Of a stretch of DNA of 64,000 nt, positions 13,701-25,739 are shown one piece after another. This DNA is from Ancylostoma caninum (taxonomy: Eukaryota; Nematoda; Chromadorea; Rhabditida; Ancylostomatidae). Position 1 is the first letter of the stretch. Each line of letters opens with the position of its first letter. The stretch is from contig JBAJFG010000574.1 of NCBI GenBank assembly GCA_037903475.1, forward strand, positions 372,001 through 436,000, read 5' to 3'. The position numbers and the translations under genes are program-made. Below the pieces are notes generated by a model. The model did no database searches, was not told the DNA's origin, and saw only the letters and a list, made by a program, of their open reading frames with translations.

Positions 13701-15771
13701 GGAATTCTAAAATAGCCCTCCAACATCCAGGCAGTGTTGTCTAGTCAAAGGACTCTAATCCACAGCGCACTTCCGCACTTTTTGGCCCATTCTGCCGAGC
13801 CGAGCACACGCGATCGGCGGCGTCTCCCACTGATATCCCCTCGACTCCATGCATTAACGATTATTCATCCATAGGTCAAACAAACACAGCAGTCCGCAAA
13901 GAGCCTGAGGGCCATTCGTGGGGCTGTCAGCTCTGCGGCCCACTTGAACTCTGCTGCCACCATCACCCCAGCCGGCCTGCCAGCCAGACGTCCTCGGCTG
14001 CCACGGACGTCTTCACCACCACTTGGTTTTGCTTCCAATTTCGCGCGCGGCACAGTGTAGGTAATCCTTGAAACCGCAAACTTCACACTTGCTCACACGT
14101 AACTGGTTTTCGTCGCGAAAAACGAGGTCATGCCCATCCTCCTTACCACCTCATTACCGTACCTACATCATGGATGTCTGCGACATCTCAGATATCTGTG
14201 CTATTTCAATCGGCACGCGCGAGCACCCTTGATGCGCACCATACAAACGTCGGACAAGGTCGTTCACATGTGATAAGCATCTCGAAATTGGCGCCAAAAC
14301 TTTTTGTTTTCGCTCTTAGCTGACTAGTTCTAGTGTTGTTCGTCTCATCACTGCTAGTGGCGGTGACGCTCTAATAGCATTTTCTCGCTCCACTGAGAAA
14401 CGTTTCAAATTAGCACGCCCTACTTGTTATTTAATTTGCTTCAAATGCTGCACTCGAAACCCTACTCTCGGTTTAGGATCACCACTAGCCTTTACCGTTA
14501 CAACTCAAATCCGAGGACTTTTCCAACAACCCAATGTCATTAGAAAATAAGCAGAAATCGCGCTCCAGTGCCGAATCTCTGCTCCATTGAGATTTTGTAA
14601 TGTTTCGCTGGCGTGGGAATATCCACGTGCCAAACTTGCAAATTATGCCTTCTTTCCTTGCCTTTAACTATCCTTAGCGATTTGAGAAGCGCTCAGAAAA
14701 GTATTTAATTGTAACTGTTGTTCATGCTGTTTTGCTGTGCATATTTTGACTTCAGTAGCTCTCTTAAAATTTAATTTTGGGTTTTTTCTTCTGTTTAGGT
14801 TTTCTGCATTTAAAAGACCTAATAGTCGCGGTGGCCCTCATTTATTTGTGATCCATTTCTTACTAGGACTCCGCTACCGCAGAGCAGAACAGCGGCGACG
14901 CGGTTTGGTTGTGATGATACGCTGGTTCTGACACGTTCTGACATGTACACATGTGCCACGTCGGTTTTCACAAGTTCTCTCGGTGTTTCCTCGTTTGGTC
15001 TCGTTAGGATCCACTCTGTGTATGTCAGAACATGTCAATATCACAACAAAAAAGGTTCCGTGGCGCTTGCGTTGCGGTTCCGTAGGCGCAAGTGCTGAAC
15101 CAGAATGACCGCGACAGTAACTTTTTTCCTTATTTAAAGCCGATAATCCTTCATTGCTTGTGTATTCTTAAGGACACGAGTCAAAGCAGTATTACGTTTT
15201 ACGACACCACCAGAACGATTTTCGATTACGCGCCCTATCCAGTTGTGCAATTACGACTTCGTACTGTGGCGGTACTAAAAGGGTCGAAAAGCAAAGGGGG
15301 CTTCGTACTGGGGTCTTGGGCTGATCCCCGGCAACAATTGTGCTTTTATGACTTTTAAGAGAGACTTAAAGAAGGAATGCATGCTCAGTATTGCCAGAGC
15401 CGATGTACGGCGCTAAGAATATATGCGGGGGAGACCTCAGGTTACCCTCCAGGTCTCCCAAGTCGACCTAAGCCACTTAATGAGCATACACTTTTTTAGT
15501 TTACGTAAGTTTCGGTCATTCTCAGCAAACACATGTAGTACCCCCTAGATGCTCTTGTTAGTGAAGATTGCTATTCATTCCGTTGCGTTTACGCTGCTCA
15601 GGAATCCTTGGAATTCTACGGAGTCCAAGCCTGTAGAATATGTGCTCCAATCGAATGACGCCGTTCCAGCGCGACTAGTTCCAGCGCGATTCGCCTTGTA
15701 ATAAGAATCCCCTGTCCATCCTCACATGTTCCTGTGTCTCTTCTTGAAACCTGGGCATGATGAAGATGTTC
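10740..15771. other. Intergenic, with GC-rich blocks at 10740-11080 and 13780-14240
   Basis: No gene recognised. Both GC-rich blocks carry CpG-dense sequence and frames open on both strands without family features. 11100-13700 is AT-rich with short frames only. A small direct repeat of TTCCAGCGCGA, about 15 bp apart, lies just before the next element's flank at 15667-15695. Confidence 0.35.
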
Positions 15772-16097
15772 CAATGGATTCAAATGTTACGCCTCACAGG
15801 TCATTATTTGAGCACCTTTATTGGGCCTGACGTTTCAACAGTTCTTCAGAGGCCCGGAAGAGGCTCCGCTAAATTCGTGGAGCACCTAGTATGTGTCATC
15901 TTTGACTGAGGATCTCGCAGTGATCTCGCTAACACGAGTTGAGTGCACTGGGGGAGGAGGCAATTGATTAGGTAAATAGCAAATTCGGGTAAACTTGAAC
16001 CTCTTCCAGGCCTCTGAAGATGACGAACTGTTGAAACGTCAGGCCCAATAAAGGTGCTCAAATAACAACCTGTGAGGCGTAACATTTGAATCCATTG
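15772..16097. mobile_element. Foldback element with about 90 bp inverted arms
   Basis: The left arm starts CAATGGATTCAAATGTTACG and runs to about 15865. The right arm ends CGTAACATTTGAATCCATTG and is its inverted copy over nearly the whole length, including the words GCACCTTTATTGGGCCTGAC and GTTTCAACAGTTC. The arms differ by a few substitutions and a 6-nt insertion near the inner end (CGTCAT). The spacer of about 130 bp has no coding potential. No convincing target duplication can be seen. The long, well-preserved arms suggest a fairly young non-autonomous element. Confidence 0.85.
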
Positions 16098-18867
16098 AAA
16101 CTAGCACGAATTGTTCCCTGGGACTCCAATTTTCAACCTGGAGTCAACTTTTCTTTTTGTTTGCATTTCAAAGGGGTCTTGTAAAATTTTGGTTTTTCAA
16201 AGGAGGCTTTGTATGATTTGGCTTGGGGAAGACCTCGGAAGACCTGGGCGGTACTAGTTTCGTGCGCACTACTGCGGTTGATGTTGTGAAGTTATACAAC
16301 GGCGAAAATGTGCCCGTTCAAAATTGGCCGTTCCGTTTACGCTTGGTCGCCGATGAGTGCGACTAGGTCCACTTTTTGCCACATGAAAATATCTTCTTCC
16401 ATCAATTGCTATCCTTGTCCTTCCGCCCTATTAAACCGGTCTATAGCTGGCTGGCTGTACTGTTAACCAGAGCATGTAGGATTTGTACGAAGGTGTAGGA
16501 CTTGTTGTACGCCTGTTCACAAGGAAATGGATTCCATGGAAAAATACTGCTAAGTATGAAGGAACACATTGTTTCGTTCATTTGCATGTCCCATCCTCTT
16601 TATTTTTTTCTTAGGATCGTTCTTCTCCCACCCGTCTACCTCACACCCCCTCCCCCCCTCTTTAAGTTAAGACATAGCAAGAAAAGGTTTTGCTACATTT
16701 CACGTCAAATACAGCATCCTGCGTCAGCAGCCACACCGATCCCGATACATATCGACTTTGGGCGGAGCATCACTGGCGTAGCTGCCGCGCGCCACCAAAA
16801 ATCAATAGGTATCAGAATCGATGCGATTCGAGCGACTGCGGCGCAAGCTGTGATGCTGTTCTTGGAATCTAACGGCATTAGAAGCACTGAGCCATTTTTG
16901 GCCTATCGTTCCCTACGATGCAGTTTCAAAATTATGTGAAGGAATAAATGTCCAACGAAAGGCCAGACACACATTATTTGAATTTTTGTTCATTTTTACA
17001 GTTTATCACGGAAAAACGATGAGAGTTGAGCACCTGTGCGAATTTCCTTCCCTTCTCTCCTGCCTCTCCTACTACCACACACTCCTTTTTTTCAATATAG
17101 CTCCCTACTAACCTTCCCCAGTGAAGCAGGCTATAGTCAGAGGGCAAATACGTCTACTCTCCCGCATTTACAAGTCCTGAGCTTCAGGCTGAGATTTCGT
17201 CACTGGAGCGCCTTATCTCGACGATCGGTGTGTACAATGATTGGGAGTGTGACTATGCACACATGCCCTCGTTTGAGATATCTCGCACAAACATGGAAAA
17301 GTGATGAAATCTTTGACCTTACGATGTTTGAAAGTCTTGGCCAGTCGTAGTTCCTAGGGAGCTGACATTTGCTACTTCAGTGGCTATTGAAAATGCGGTG
17401 GCTGCGGATGGGTGCTTTCATTCGATTTTATTCTGTACAGAGAGTGAAAAACAAGTGGAAGGTTACCCTCTTATCCTTGTGCCATTACTTTACCTCATCT
17501 GCACGTAACGGTGCCAACGTCGGGGACTGGAAAAATTTTCGAAATTCGGGGAATTCGCGAGAATGGCGGGAATTCCGAGTAAATTCCTTCAAACTGTGTT
17601 TTTGGATGTGTACACATATATATGGAGTCATCTGAGAAAAGTTCCTTCGACATCCTGGCTGCCACCAACACATCAACATTTTCCTTAATTACGCTGGCCC
17701 CACAACGCATTTACTGTCGTCATTGGGAAGCGCTCATTTTTTGAGCTCCAATACGCCTTCCAAAGGCCCTTCCTAAATGCAGTCTTACTCAATCAGAACT
17801 TAAGTAACATTCATGAAGTGGTTTATTTCATATCAATTTCTGAGAAATTTTATTTTTTTATCAAGAGAATGGAAATTTTTATCACTTCTGCGATTTCCTA
17901 CTCAACAATATTTCAGATTTGTCCTTATTCATAAATTTGTGAAAATATAGCGCTATTCCATTTTTGATTCCGAGAACTTCACGATATATCGATACGAATA
18001 TCCACTTCGTACCGTAACCCCTACGGTAGTTATGCTGTAGAGACGGTATCTCACAGAATACTTTCAATTTTTGCGTCGAAGGAGTATTTCAGACGATCAT
18101 CAATATTATAAACACCATTTTGCATGCCATTGTTTTGATGTAATCGGTGTTCTCTCAATTTCCTACAGTTCTGCCACCTTTAACTCCGCAAGAAGGAGGT
18201 TACGTCATAGAGCGGATGCGGTAGTCATGACTAGCACATAACGTCAGGCAATTTTCCACAAGTTCTTATGAGGTACTGTATCTACCATAAACATACCTTA
18301 CAGAATTCGTCTATGGTACCGAAGGATATGACATTCGTGTTCAGCACCTTGAATAACCTCGTGGATACTCAGGTTTTCCAGGGTTTTGGGTCCTCTAAGG
18401 CGGGATATCGGAGTTTTGTCTAGGGTCTGAAGTTCGTTAACGAACATGACCGGCTGAGTTTTTTCCCTCTTTACCTCTCCTCTCCTGCCGCAACTGAGAA
18501 TTCGCTTAGGCATCAGTAAAATGTATTTTTGTATGCAGGAACTCCAGAAGACTACATCCATAGCGTGAGAAGATTTCTGAGATTAGAAATGAATCCGCAC
18601 CATGGTAACAAATGTGTGGCAGGTAGTAAGTTTTTCGATGTGGATGCCGGATTCACCCTATCATATCTCCCAAGTTGTTTCTTTTTTCATGTCGGCACTG
18701 ACGCATGTCACCGTTCGCAGTGTTTAATTTCTAAAAGAAACGCAATAACGGAACAATTCATTGGCAAGATGACGTGCTGCAGCGTCAACTCCTGTCCCAG
18801 GGGTTCGAAGAAGATCCAGGAATAGCGCTAGCCATCCCAAGTGCATCCTTCAACCGAAATAACCATC
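16098..18867. other. Intergenic, no gene recognised
   Basis: AT-rich sequence with moderate open frames of no recognisable family. A repeat fragment at 16738-16832 is listed separately. Confidence 0.4.
16738..16832. repeat. Dispersed repeat shared with 53029
   Basis: On the minus strand this reads ATCGATTCTGATACCTATTG and then ATTTTTGG. A closely similar stretch on the plus strand at 53029 reads ATCGATCTTGATGCCTATTG and then ATTTTGGGCG. The two ends here also form an imperfect inverted repeat around ATCGA, so this may be a small foldback. Confidence 0.45.
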
Positions 18868-19320
18868 TGTGACCCGTGGTGACCGGCCGTCGTGGCGTAA
18901 TGAAGAGCGCCGCGCATGGATATTTCACATTTACCTGTCATCGACTACGCAATCGTCGCTCGTCGTCGTCGTCGTTGACGTCGACGAGCGCCGCCGCACA
19001 GACAAAGGCGGCGGCTCGCGGAAGGCATCGCCCGTCCATAATCCATTACTGTCCTTTGTGCGCGTGCTCATAACTCCGCAATTTCGTGTCTCGGTCTGTG
19101 TGTGCGTCGGTTCCATTTGTGGTCGTGCGCACGCACGCGTGCAATGGTGCACATACACGCACACGCAGAATGTCATCCCATACAGAGTGAGTGCGACAGC
19201 AGCATCAACAGATGCTGCTGTGCCGGCCGGCCTGGATGGCTCGCATTTATGACAGGAGCAGCTGGCTAACATCATCATCGTCGCGGCGTCGGCGGCGCTT
19301 GAATTTCGAATCCGTAATTA
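18868..19320. other. GC-rich block with CGT and GCC triplet runs
   Basis: CpG-dense sequence with TCGTCGTCGTCGTCG at about 18958 and TCGTCGCGGCGTCGGCGGCG at about 19279, plus CACACG runs near 19150. Frames are open on both strands over the same bases, so I do not call a gene. It resembles the triplet-rich blocks upstream of mex-3. Confidence 0.5.
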
Positions 19321-19882
19321 GTCGTCATTTTCGCCAAATGCTAATCCACTTCTTATGTAGGTCGAGACGAGAAGTACCAGTCTCCTATATTCACCGCTGG
19401 TGTCTCAAATATCAGTGCATTACTCAGAAGAGACCACAGGCCGTTGCCGTTGTGTTCCCAGGACCTTTGAATGATTCTCAGGGATGCCCTGAAACATTTG
19501 ACGTCACTATGGGAACAAATACAATGCCTAAGACGCTATCTTGTTGATCGTAGCTGTTAAGAAGGGTATGAGCATTTCAAAATCCAGATGAATCTCACAT
19601 AACTAAAAAAATAATACATAAGGTGGAAGTATTACCAATATGGCACATATTATGGTAATAAGGTTCCCGTTTAAAAGAAAGGGCGCTTTTCATCAATCAT
19701 TTTTTCGGTTTTTTTTTTTGCTTCAATTGTATCGCTTCCCTTTTTTGTGAAGCAGGTAGAGGGTATAATTCTAAAAAAACTATGGATGTAAGGAAGCGCC
19801 TAATACAGAACAACTGATCATCTGCTGTAATCATCTGAAACAGAATTCGGATGTGGAACTTCGTACCTGAAAGCCCAGGCCA

Positions 19883-19927
19883 GGCTCTGTGATTGGTTAG
19901 CTGGTCCAAATAGCCAATCACAGAGCC
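19883..19927. repeat. Perfect 14-bp stem hairpin
   Basis: GGCTCTGTGATTGG is followed after 17 nt by its exact complement CCAATCACAGAGCC. It stands alone in AT-rich sequence. There is no T-run after it and no gene next to it, so it is more likely the core of a small palindromic repeat than a regulatory hairpin. Confidence 0.7.
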
Positions 19928-19929
19928 CG

Positions 19930-21295
19930 GCGGCACGACCTTTTCCCAGATATAGCATTTTCAATAAATACATGCCTGTTACATTCCGGCCTTTTCTTTC
20001 GAATATTCGAACAATCGAATTTTTGACTTCTCAACTAATTTGTTACTTGGACAGCAGGATTTTTCTATTTCTCGGACGTTCATTCGAAACTCTTTCGAGT
20101 ATCAGTGTGGTCCCTCCCAGTGGCGGATGCAGAAAAACCCAGCCATGGAGAGGGGGGGGGGGGGGTGGATTAGCTGGGAGGAAACTGGGATCTTCGCCAC
20201 TTTAGAACGTGGGTGAAAATTCATTCCATTTCATTCATTTCTATCCACACCGGAACTGAGCCACGTCTCTGAATTAAAGAGCTTTGGATCCCAGCCATGT
20301 CAAAGAAGCAGTCCTGCCAATTATAGCTCCCTGCAGGAGCCGACATAGACTGGGGAAAGATCAAAGAGACGTGTGGTCTGCCAGGAGGGAGATTACAAGT
20401 CACGCCACTGCGAAGCGACGTATGTGAACTCAGCTGTTGATTGTGACGAATCGCCTTTGTTTCATAATCCAAAGCACTTGGTTACTTACTCCACAGGAGC
20501 TCCTGGAGATTGTAGGGTTTGCATAATCAGCACCTGCATTGAATTTGTTTAGTTAGTTGTTTGATCGTGACCTAATGACCAACAGATGACTGCTGTAATC
20601 ACAAATTAGCCTTGCCTGTGACCAAACAAGCCACATCGACTGGGTTGGAATGTACAACGTGGTACTAGCATCCTGGAAGTAATCTTGGCCCTTCCAGAAA
20701 ATTGCACGCGACGTTGCAAAAGTACCCATTACCACGTCAGTATCGACTTTTTCATACGTCACTATTATTTGAGATTCGCGAGAAACTCCCCGCAAATGCA
20801 GGAAATTTGCTCGTCGTTTTTGATGATGCGGAAATTTGGGAGTGACGATGTGACATCACTAAGGCGGAAAAAGTCGATGTTCACGCTCTACAGGGATTTT
20901 CACTGGAAAGTGAATACGAATATTGTGGGCTATTCCTGTGCGATTAAATTTCACCAAATTGCCAAGAAAATGTTCAAAAAGTTAAAAGAAAAACTAGGGA
21001 AAAATTTATAACGTCGAGTTTTTTTTTTTTTTTGATAGAGGAGTTGCGTAATTGACAATGCTTCATTTTATTTCACTTCCGATAATAGAATCTTTATGGG
21101 ACCCGAAGATAATTGTCTTTGCAAGATCCAGCAAGGTGAGAAGCGATCTCTGGATTTTAATTGGGCCCGATTAAAAAGGAGTAATTAAGTTAATTATTTT
21201 GGGAAACTATGAAAAATCAAATATCCGAGAAAGACAAAGCCCCACAATCCCTCCTTGCCTTTCTTCCAGGACTATTTTACCCTTTCTTGCTCCTG
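19930..21295. other. Intergenic, no gene recognised
   Basis: Contains a run of about 14 G (20152-20166), CGAAT-rich words near 20000, and an inverted pair TCGACTTTTTC/GAAAAAGTCGA (20743 and 20866). No gene is supported. Confidence 0.35.
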
Positions 21296-21347
21296 TATTC
21301 GAATTCCTGAATTATTCGAAATCGAATTTTTGAGTTCGAATGTATCT
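21296..21347 (+). repeat. TTCGAAATCGAAT repeat, copy 2
   Basis: The exact 13-mer lies at 21315-21327, flanked by TTCGAATTCCTGAA on the left and GAGTTCGAATG on the right, an imperfectly palindromic arrangement. Confidence 0.6.
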
Positions 21348-21489
21348 AATCCGTTGTTTGATCCCAACCATACTCCGGATACGAATGCCATGACATGTGC
21401 ATGAGAGTTTACACAACGAGAGTGGTCCTTCCTCATATCCTTTGTGGCGCAATCGTACGCTTCCTGTATTTTGCGGATAACCATCGCCC

Positions 21490-22140
21490 GCGCGGTCCAT
21501 CACGACCTCAGCAAAATCAGCTTCACCTCCCGTGGTCAAGCACCGTATGAATGGATATGCAAAAAACAAGGATAAGCCGAGCCGGTGGTGCGAGCGGAGG
21601 AAGTGACGTCGAACGCGGAACCTCTTCCCCTTCCCGGGGGTGTGCACGGGCCCTGCGAAGTACCCCGCCAAAAACATCAAACAAACGGTCGCGACGACGC
21701 GTATGGCGAGAGCAAATATAAAAGCGAGGTGGAGGGATGGTGTCGATCCGAACGAGCGGGACTTCCCCACCCCGTTGTTTGTTCCCCCCTATCGCCTTGT
21801 CGACGACGCTAGCTTAGCGGACGGTGTCGGCCGTCAGAATCGTCGCGGCGTCTTCGCGCCACGTCTCCATTTCTTCATCTTCACCCGTCAGACACACAGC
21901 TTTCACACGCTGCGGGGGCTATTCAACATCTTTTGCGTCGGCGAAATCGCTTCCCGGCCCGGCCAGCGACCACTCATCAGGTACATTTGTCAGGATGATC
22001 CCCTAGTGCAAAGCAGCAGCGTAGATCTGGCGAAAATTGCCGGTTGTCAGGATGTTAGTGCGTCTGCGAATTCCACTCCAACGCATGCCTTTGTCGTCGT
22101 GAAGTTCCAGAAAAAGTGCAACTACTTGGTTTGACGAGGA
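21490..22140. other. GC-rich block with open frames on both strands
   Basis: CpG-rich sequence with a 164-codon frame on the plus strand (21640-22134) and a 152-codon frame on the minus strand (21770-21312) that overlaps its left part. Neither shows a recognisable domain, signal peptide or coherent splice partner. The block is better explained as GC-rich non-coding sequence, though a short gene cannot be excluded. Confidence 0.35.
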
Positions 22141-23435
22141 CGGCGGTACTAGAATTGCTTGTCGTTCGGAAGAGACCTTGTAAATAAACTTTTTGCTGAA
22201 ATTTAAGACATTCTGCCCACAAATTTCGTTTCCTCAGTTGTCAAATGGAAATTTGTACGGATTTTAGTGCTACAGCCGCTGATTGCATAAGAGCAGATGT
22301 CAGGATTTTCTTAATCACATCGATGCCATTAAGGTATAAACAGCCATCTGCAATGCAATATTGTTTTCATTGTTTTTGCTGATTACATTTCTCCAACAAC
22401 AGCTTAGTTTTCTTCTCTCAAATTCGGAAATTTCCCTTATTCCTCACACATTCTCATGAATTTTGACCTGAAACTCATTGTAGAATCACCAGCCCTCTTA
22501 ACTGACTTTTTTGATTAATATTCATTCCACCTTTATTAAAAAAAAACTCTTGAATTAGCGACACTACAGTTTAGTACAATTACTTGTGAATTTTATACAG
22601 ATTCGCTCACTAGAAAAATTTAAGCTTGTATCGACACATCTTCTAACGACTTCCATATGTGTCCATAGAAATTAAAAGGTTCAATGTTACACGAAACTTT
22701 TTACCTTCCAATTTTAGTTTGTTTTTTATTTGGTTCCAAAAAACTTTTTCAATTTTTCGAAGTCAAAGACCCCAGATATCCAGAACTCACTAGGAAGAAA
22801 TCCATAATTCAAAACTTTCTACTGAAATTATACAGGAAAGGCCACGCTTAAGACGTTTCTATTGTTTTTAAATGCATGATGATAAAAGTTTATTCAGTCA
22901 TTGGGCATCCAGAATCTTTGGAACAACTACTGAATCCGAAAAATTCCACAGATACTGTAGAAGTACTGTGGAGTACAAAAAAAAAATGTTTTTCAGGATA
23001 TATTACCTCCCTTTGGACCCACAGATTCCATACCTAAAGATAATCGGTGCGAAACATTTTTTATTTGTATGCTATTTAAGCTTTGAAAATATCCAGAATT
23101 TGTTGAAAATCAATACCTCCAGGGACAGCCTATGTTTAGTTGATTGCTCCTAGTCCTAGTCCTAGTAGACATAGAAGTCAATGTCAAATAATAGTATAAG
23201 TAGTAGTCACATGACATTTAGCAAGATGAGGTTAACTGATGGGTATAAGTGCAGGAGAAACAATTTTTAAAAATAATAAAATTTTTCGAGGAAAGAGCAA
23301 ATCCGAAAAAAGAATGGATTAATCTTTCGAGGTGCCGTTTGCTATAAAGTATCGATCGGCAAATCTAAATATAACAGCAATTTTTTTCTGATAATTATGG
23401 CAGTAATTCTGAGATGATATTTTTCCTTTCCCAAC
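22141..23435. other. AT-rich intergenic, nothing recognised
   Basis: Only short frames rich in Phe, Leu, Ile and Lys. A small CCTAGT tandem run lies at about 23149-23167. Confidence 0.5.
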
Positions 23436-24200
23436 ACATCCCTCGACGATCACACGATCTTTGCGTCTCCGTGCAGCCCCTAATTGTCTCCCTTACCAAC
23501 GGTGCTCGTACGTGCAAACGCTGGGCACAACTTACAATGACACACAACAGCCCCTTGCAAACGTCCTTATCTGCCTAAGCAAAGACAAACGAACGTCGTT
23601 CGTTCTTTAGTTACGACGCGGAGGGGGGTGCTTCGATATATGGCTGCGTACGTGTAGCGTTCGTCTAGTACGATTCAGTTATGCTAGAACATCAGCCTAT
23701 AACTGGGTAAATAATTAACGTTGTTTTGAGGCCGCACTCGTAGGCCCCGACGAGCGCGAGCGTGATCTATTGACACAAGTAATTCGTCCCCCGTCTGCTC
23801 ACGGGGGTCTGAGACGAACGCGGAACGCTTGGGGTGGGGGGGGGGCTGGAGCATCCTTCAGAGGGCGGAGAAGTCGTGGGCCGTACACGCAGGCTGAAGT
23901 GGCGCATCGGTTTGTAGCATTCTCGACCGAGAAGAATCTGAATGAGGACGGCTGTTGGTGGTTGTGGCTGGCTGGGCGAGGCGCTGATTCACCGCGCGAA
24001 GACGGCCGCCATTACGACGACGCCGAACGGCGTTGTATTCCACGGGCATTATGCATTCACGTCTTCCGTCGTCACTCGCGCAAAAACCTCTTCACCCACC
24101 TGTCAGAGCGACGCCACACCACACACACTCACAGCATCTGCCCACCACCATCACTCCGTTCGATGGGCTTCTTTGTGAACCGCGACCCGACTACAATGCT
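23436..24200. other. GC-rich block, no gene called
   Basis: CpG-dense, with a run of about 10 G near 23836 and open frames in several frames. No recognisable protein family. Possibly a distal regulatory block upstream of mex-3. Confidence 0.35.
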
Positions 24201-25739
24201 CCCGGATACTGTAGAGGGACCTTTATTCAGGAAACAAACGTGGGACAATCTATAAATATTGCATGGGTGAAATTTCCTTTTCAAAAAAAAAAGAAGCACT
24301 AGGAATAGGTTTAAATCGCGTCTCGTCCTGCGTCTGATCCTTTTCCAAGCAATATGTTTTTCTATAAGGATCAATCTAGGAAAAGAATTCCACTGCCCGC
24401 ATCCGATGCACTTTATCCGGACGAATAAACGCGCTCTGACTCATAATAAATAACGATAAAATTGTCAAATTATGGGTAATATAAAGCTATATTGTGGAAC
24501 GAGTTATAAGAAATCACTTTAAAATGATGGAAATTGTGATTCATTTCGTTTTTCTCTGGGTGTGGTTTGGATATTCAGATATTGAGTAAAAACTTATCCA
24601 CGAATATGCGAATCCACTCGTTTCTCTCTGATAAAGATCGATCATCACATCTCACGTAGACAGATAGATTACCATTATAGCAAGGTGGGTAAAGAGCGGT
24701 GGAAAGGGATATATGACCGCTGTTTTTCTTTCTTTCCAGGCAAAATATACTGGATATGAGCCCAGAAACTTCTTTGCACACGTATCTTCCGGAAAAAAAT
24801 GTTTGTTTGATCCCTCTTTGCACCTTTCCGCTGCTCTCAGGTGCTGCTTTTTTGCCAACGGGAAGTTTTTGCTGTACGCCAAGAGAACGGTTTTTCAGTC
24901 ACTTTTTCTCCTGCAGAGCACTGATATAATTGGAAATTTCTGGAAAAGTGCAGGTTCCACTAGAAATTTTCGACTCGAATCGAGTCTTTCCATGTAAAAA
25001 GCGCATTTTTTCTTCATCAACGCGTAATGGGGGATACAGTTGGGATAAAATAACGTACTAGATATTTTTGAATTCGATTTCTATATGCAATAAATAAATA
25101 AAGTTAGTAAGACAATAAAAAGCAAACAAAAAATAAAAAGAAAAAATTTAAGGAAAGGCTCCGTTCAAGTTCGAGTAAGTCGAAGATTCGACTGTCAGGT
25201 AAAGAGAACGAACTCAGCCATGTAAGAAGATAAGGAAGTGTTTCTTTCTTGAATATTTTCATTTTCATTTCAGTACTTTTCTTTCTAATTACTTTAATTT
25301 CCAGTCCACACTTCTGAATTACTAGGTAAATAAGCTGTATTATTGGGCTTTTTCTCGGTACCAAGTACAATGTGGAACATACTAGCCTTCTCAGCATTGT
25401 AATACTCATTTTCCCGAAACATGAAGAAACTACGTAAGGCAAAGCTATTCATCATGCCTTAGTACTTTTATGGCTTCCTGGATTTGATTGAATGAAACAG
25501 GGATTGGAAAATGCACAGGAAAAAACGTCTTCTGTGAAGAATTAATTTCTGAGTTCAAATGGGAAGAAGAAAACCTGCAGATGTATGACTTGTCAATAAT
25601 TATTTCAACCAGTTCCACTTTTACAAGTTAGTATATGCTCTTTGATTTACTGAACCGTCTTCCTGCTTTTTTCCCGGCCACTAATACTGCGAAAAGGAAG
25701 TGTTTACTCTTGTCAAATATCGGAGTCACTAGATATTTT
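24201..25739. other. AT-rich intergenic, nothing recognised
   Basis: AT-rich with short frames only. I see no RNA gene or element ends. Confidence 0.45.

Noticed and set aside
16502..16939. 145-codon plus-strand frame
   Set aside because: Covers a palindromic dispersed repeat and has no protein-like domain structure.
18797..18822. tRNA B-box-like GGGGTTCGAAG
   Set aside because: No A-box at the right spacing and no acceptor stem.
20118..20410. hAT-like element with CAGTGGCG...CGCCACTG ends
   Set aside because: Only about 8 bp of the ends match and the flanking 8-mers differ, so no target duplication supports it.
20685..21011. 108-codon Lys- and Phe-rich frame
   Set aside because: AT-rich composition and an internal inverted repeat (TCGACTTTTTC/GAAAAAGTCGA). 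No recognisable family.
21640..22134. 164-codon plus-strand frame
   Set aside because: Opposite frame also open for 152 codons over the left part. No domain or splice partner visible.
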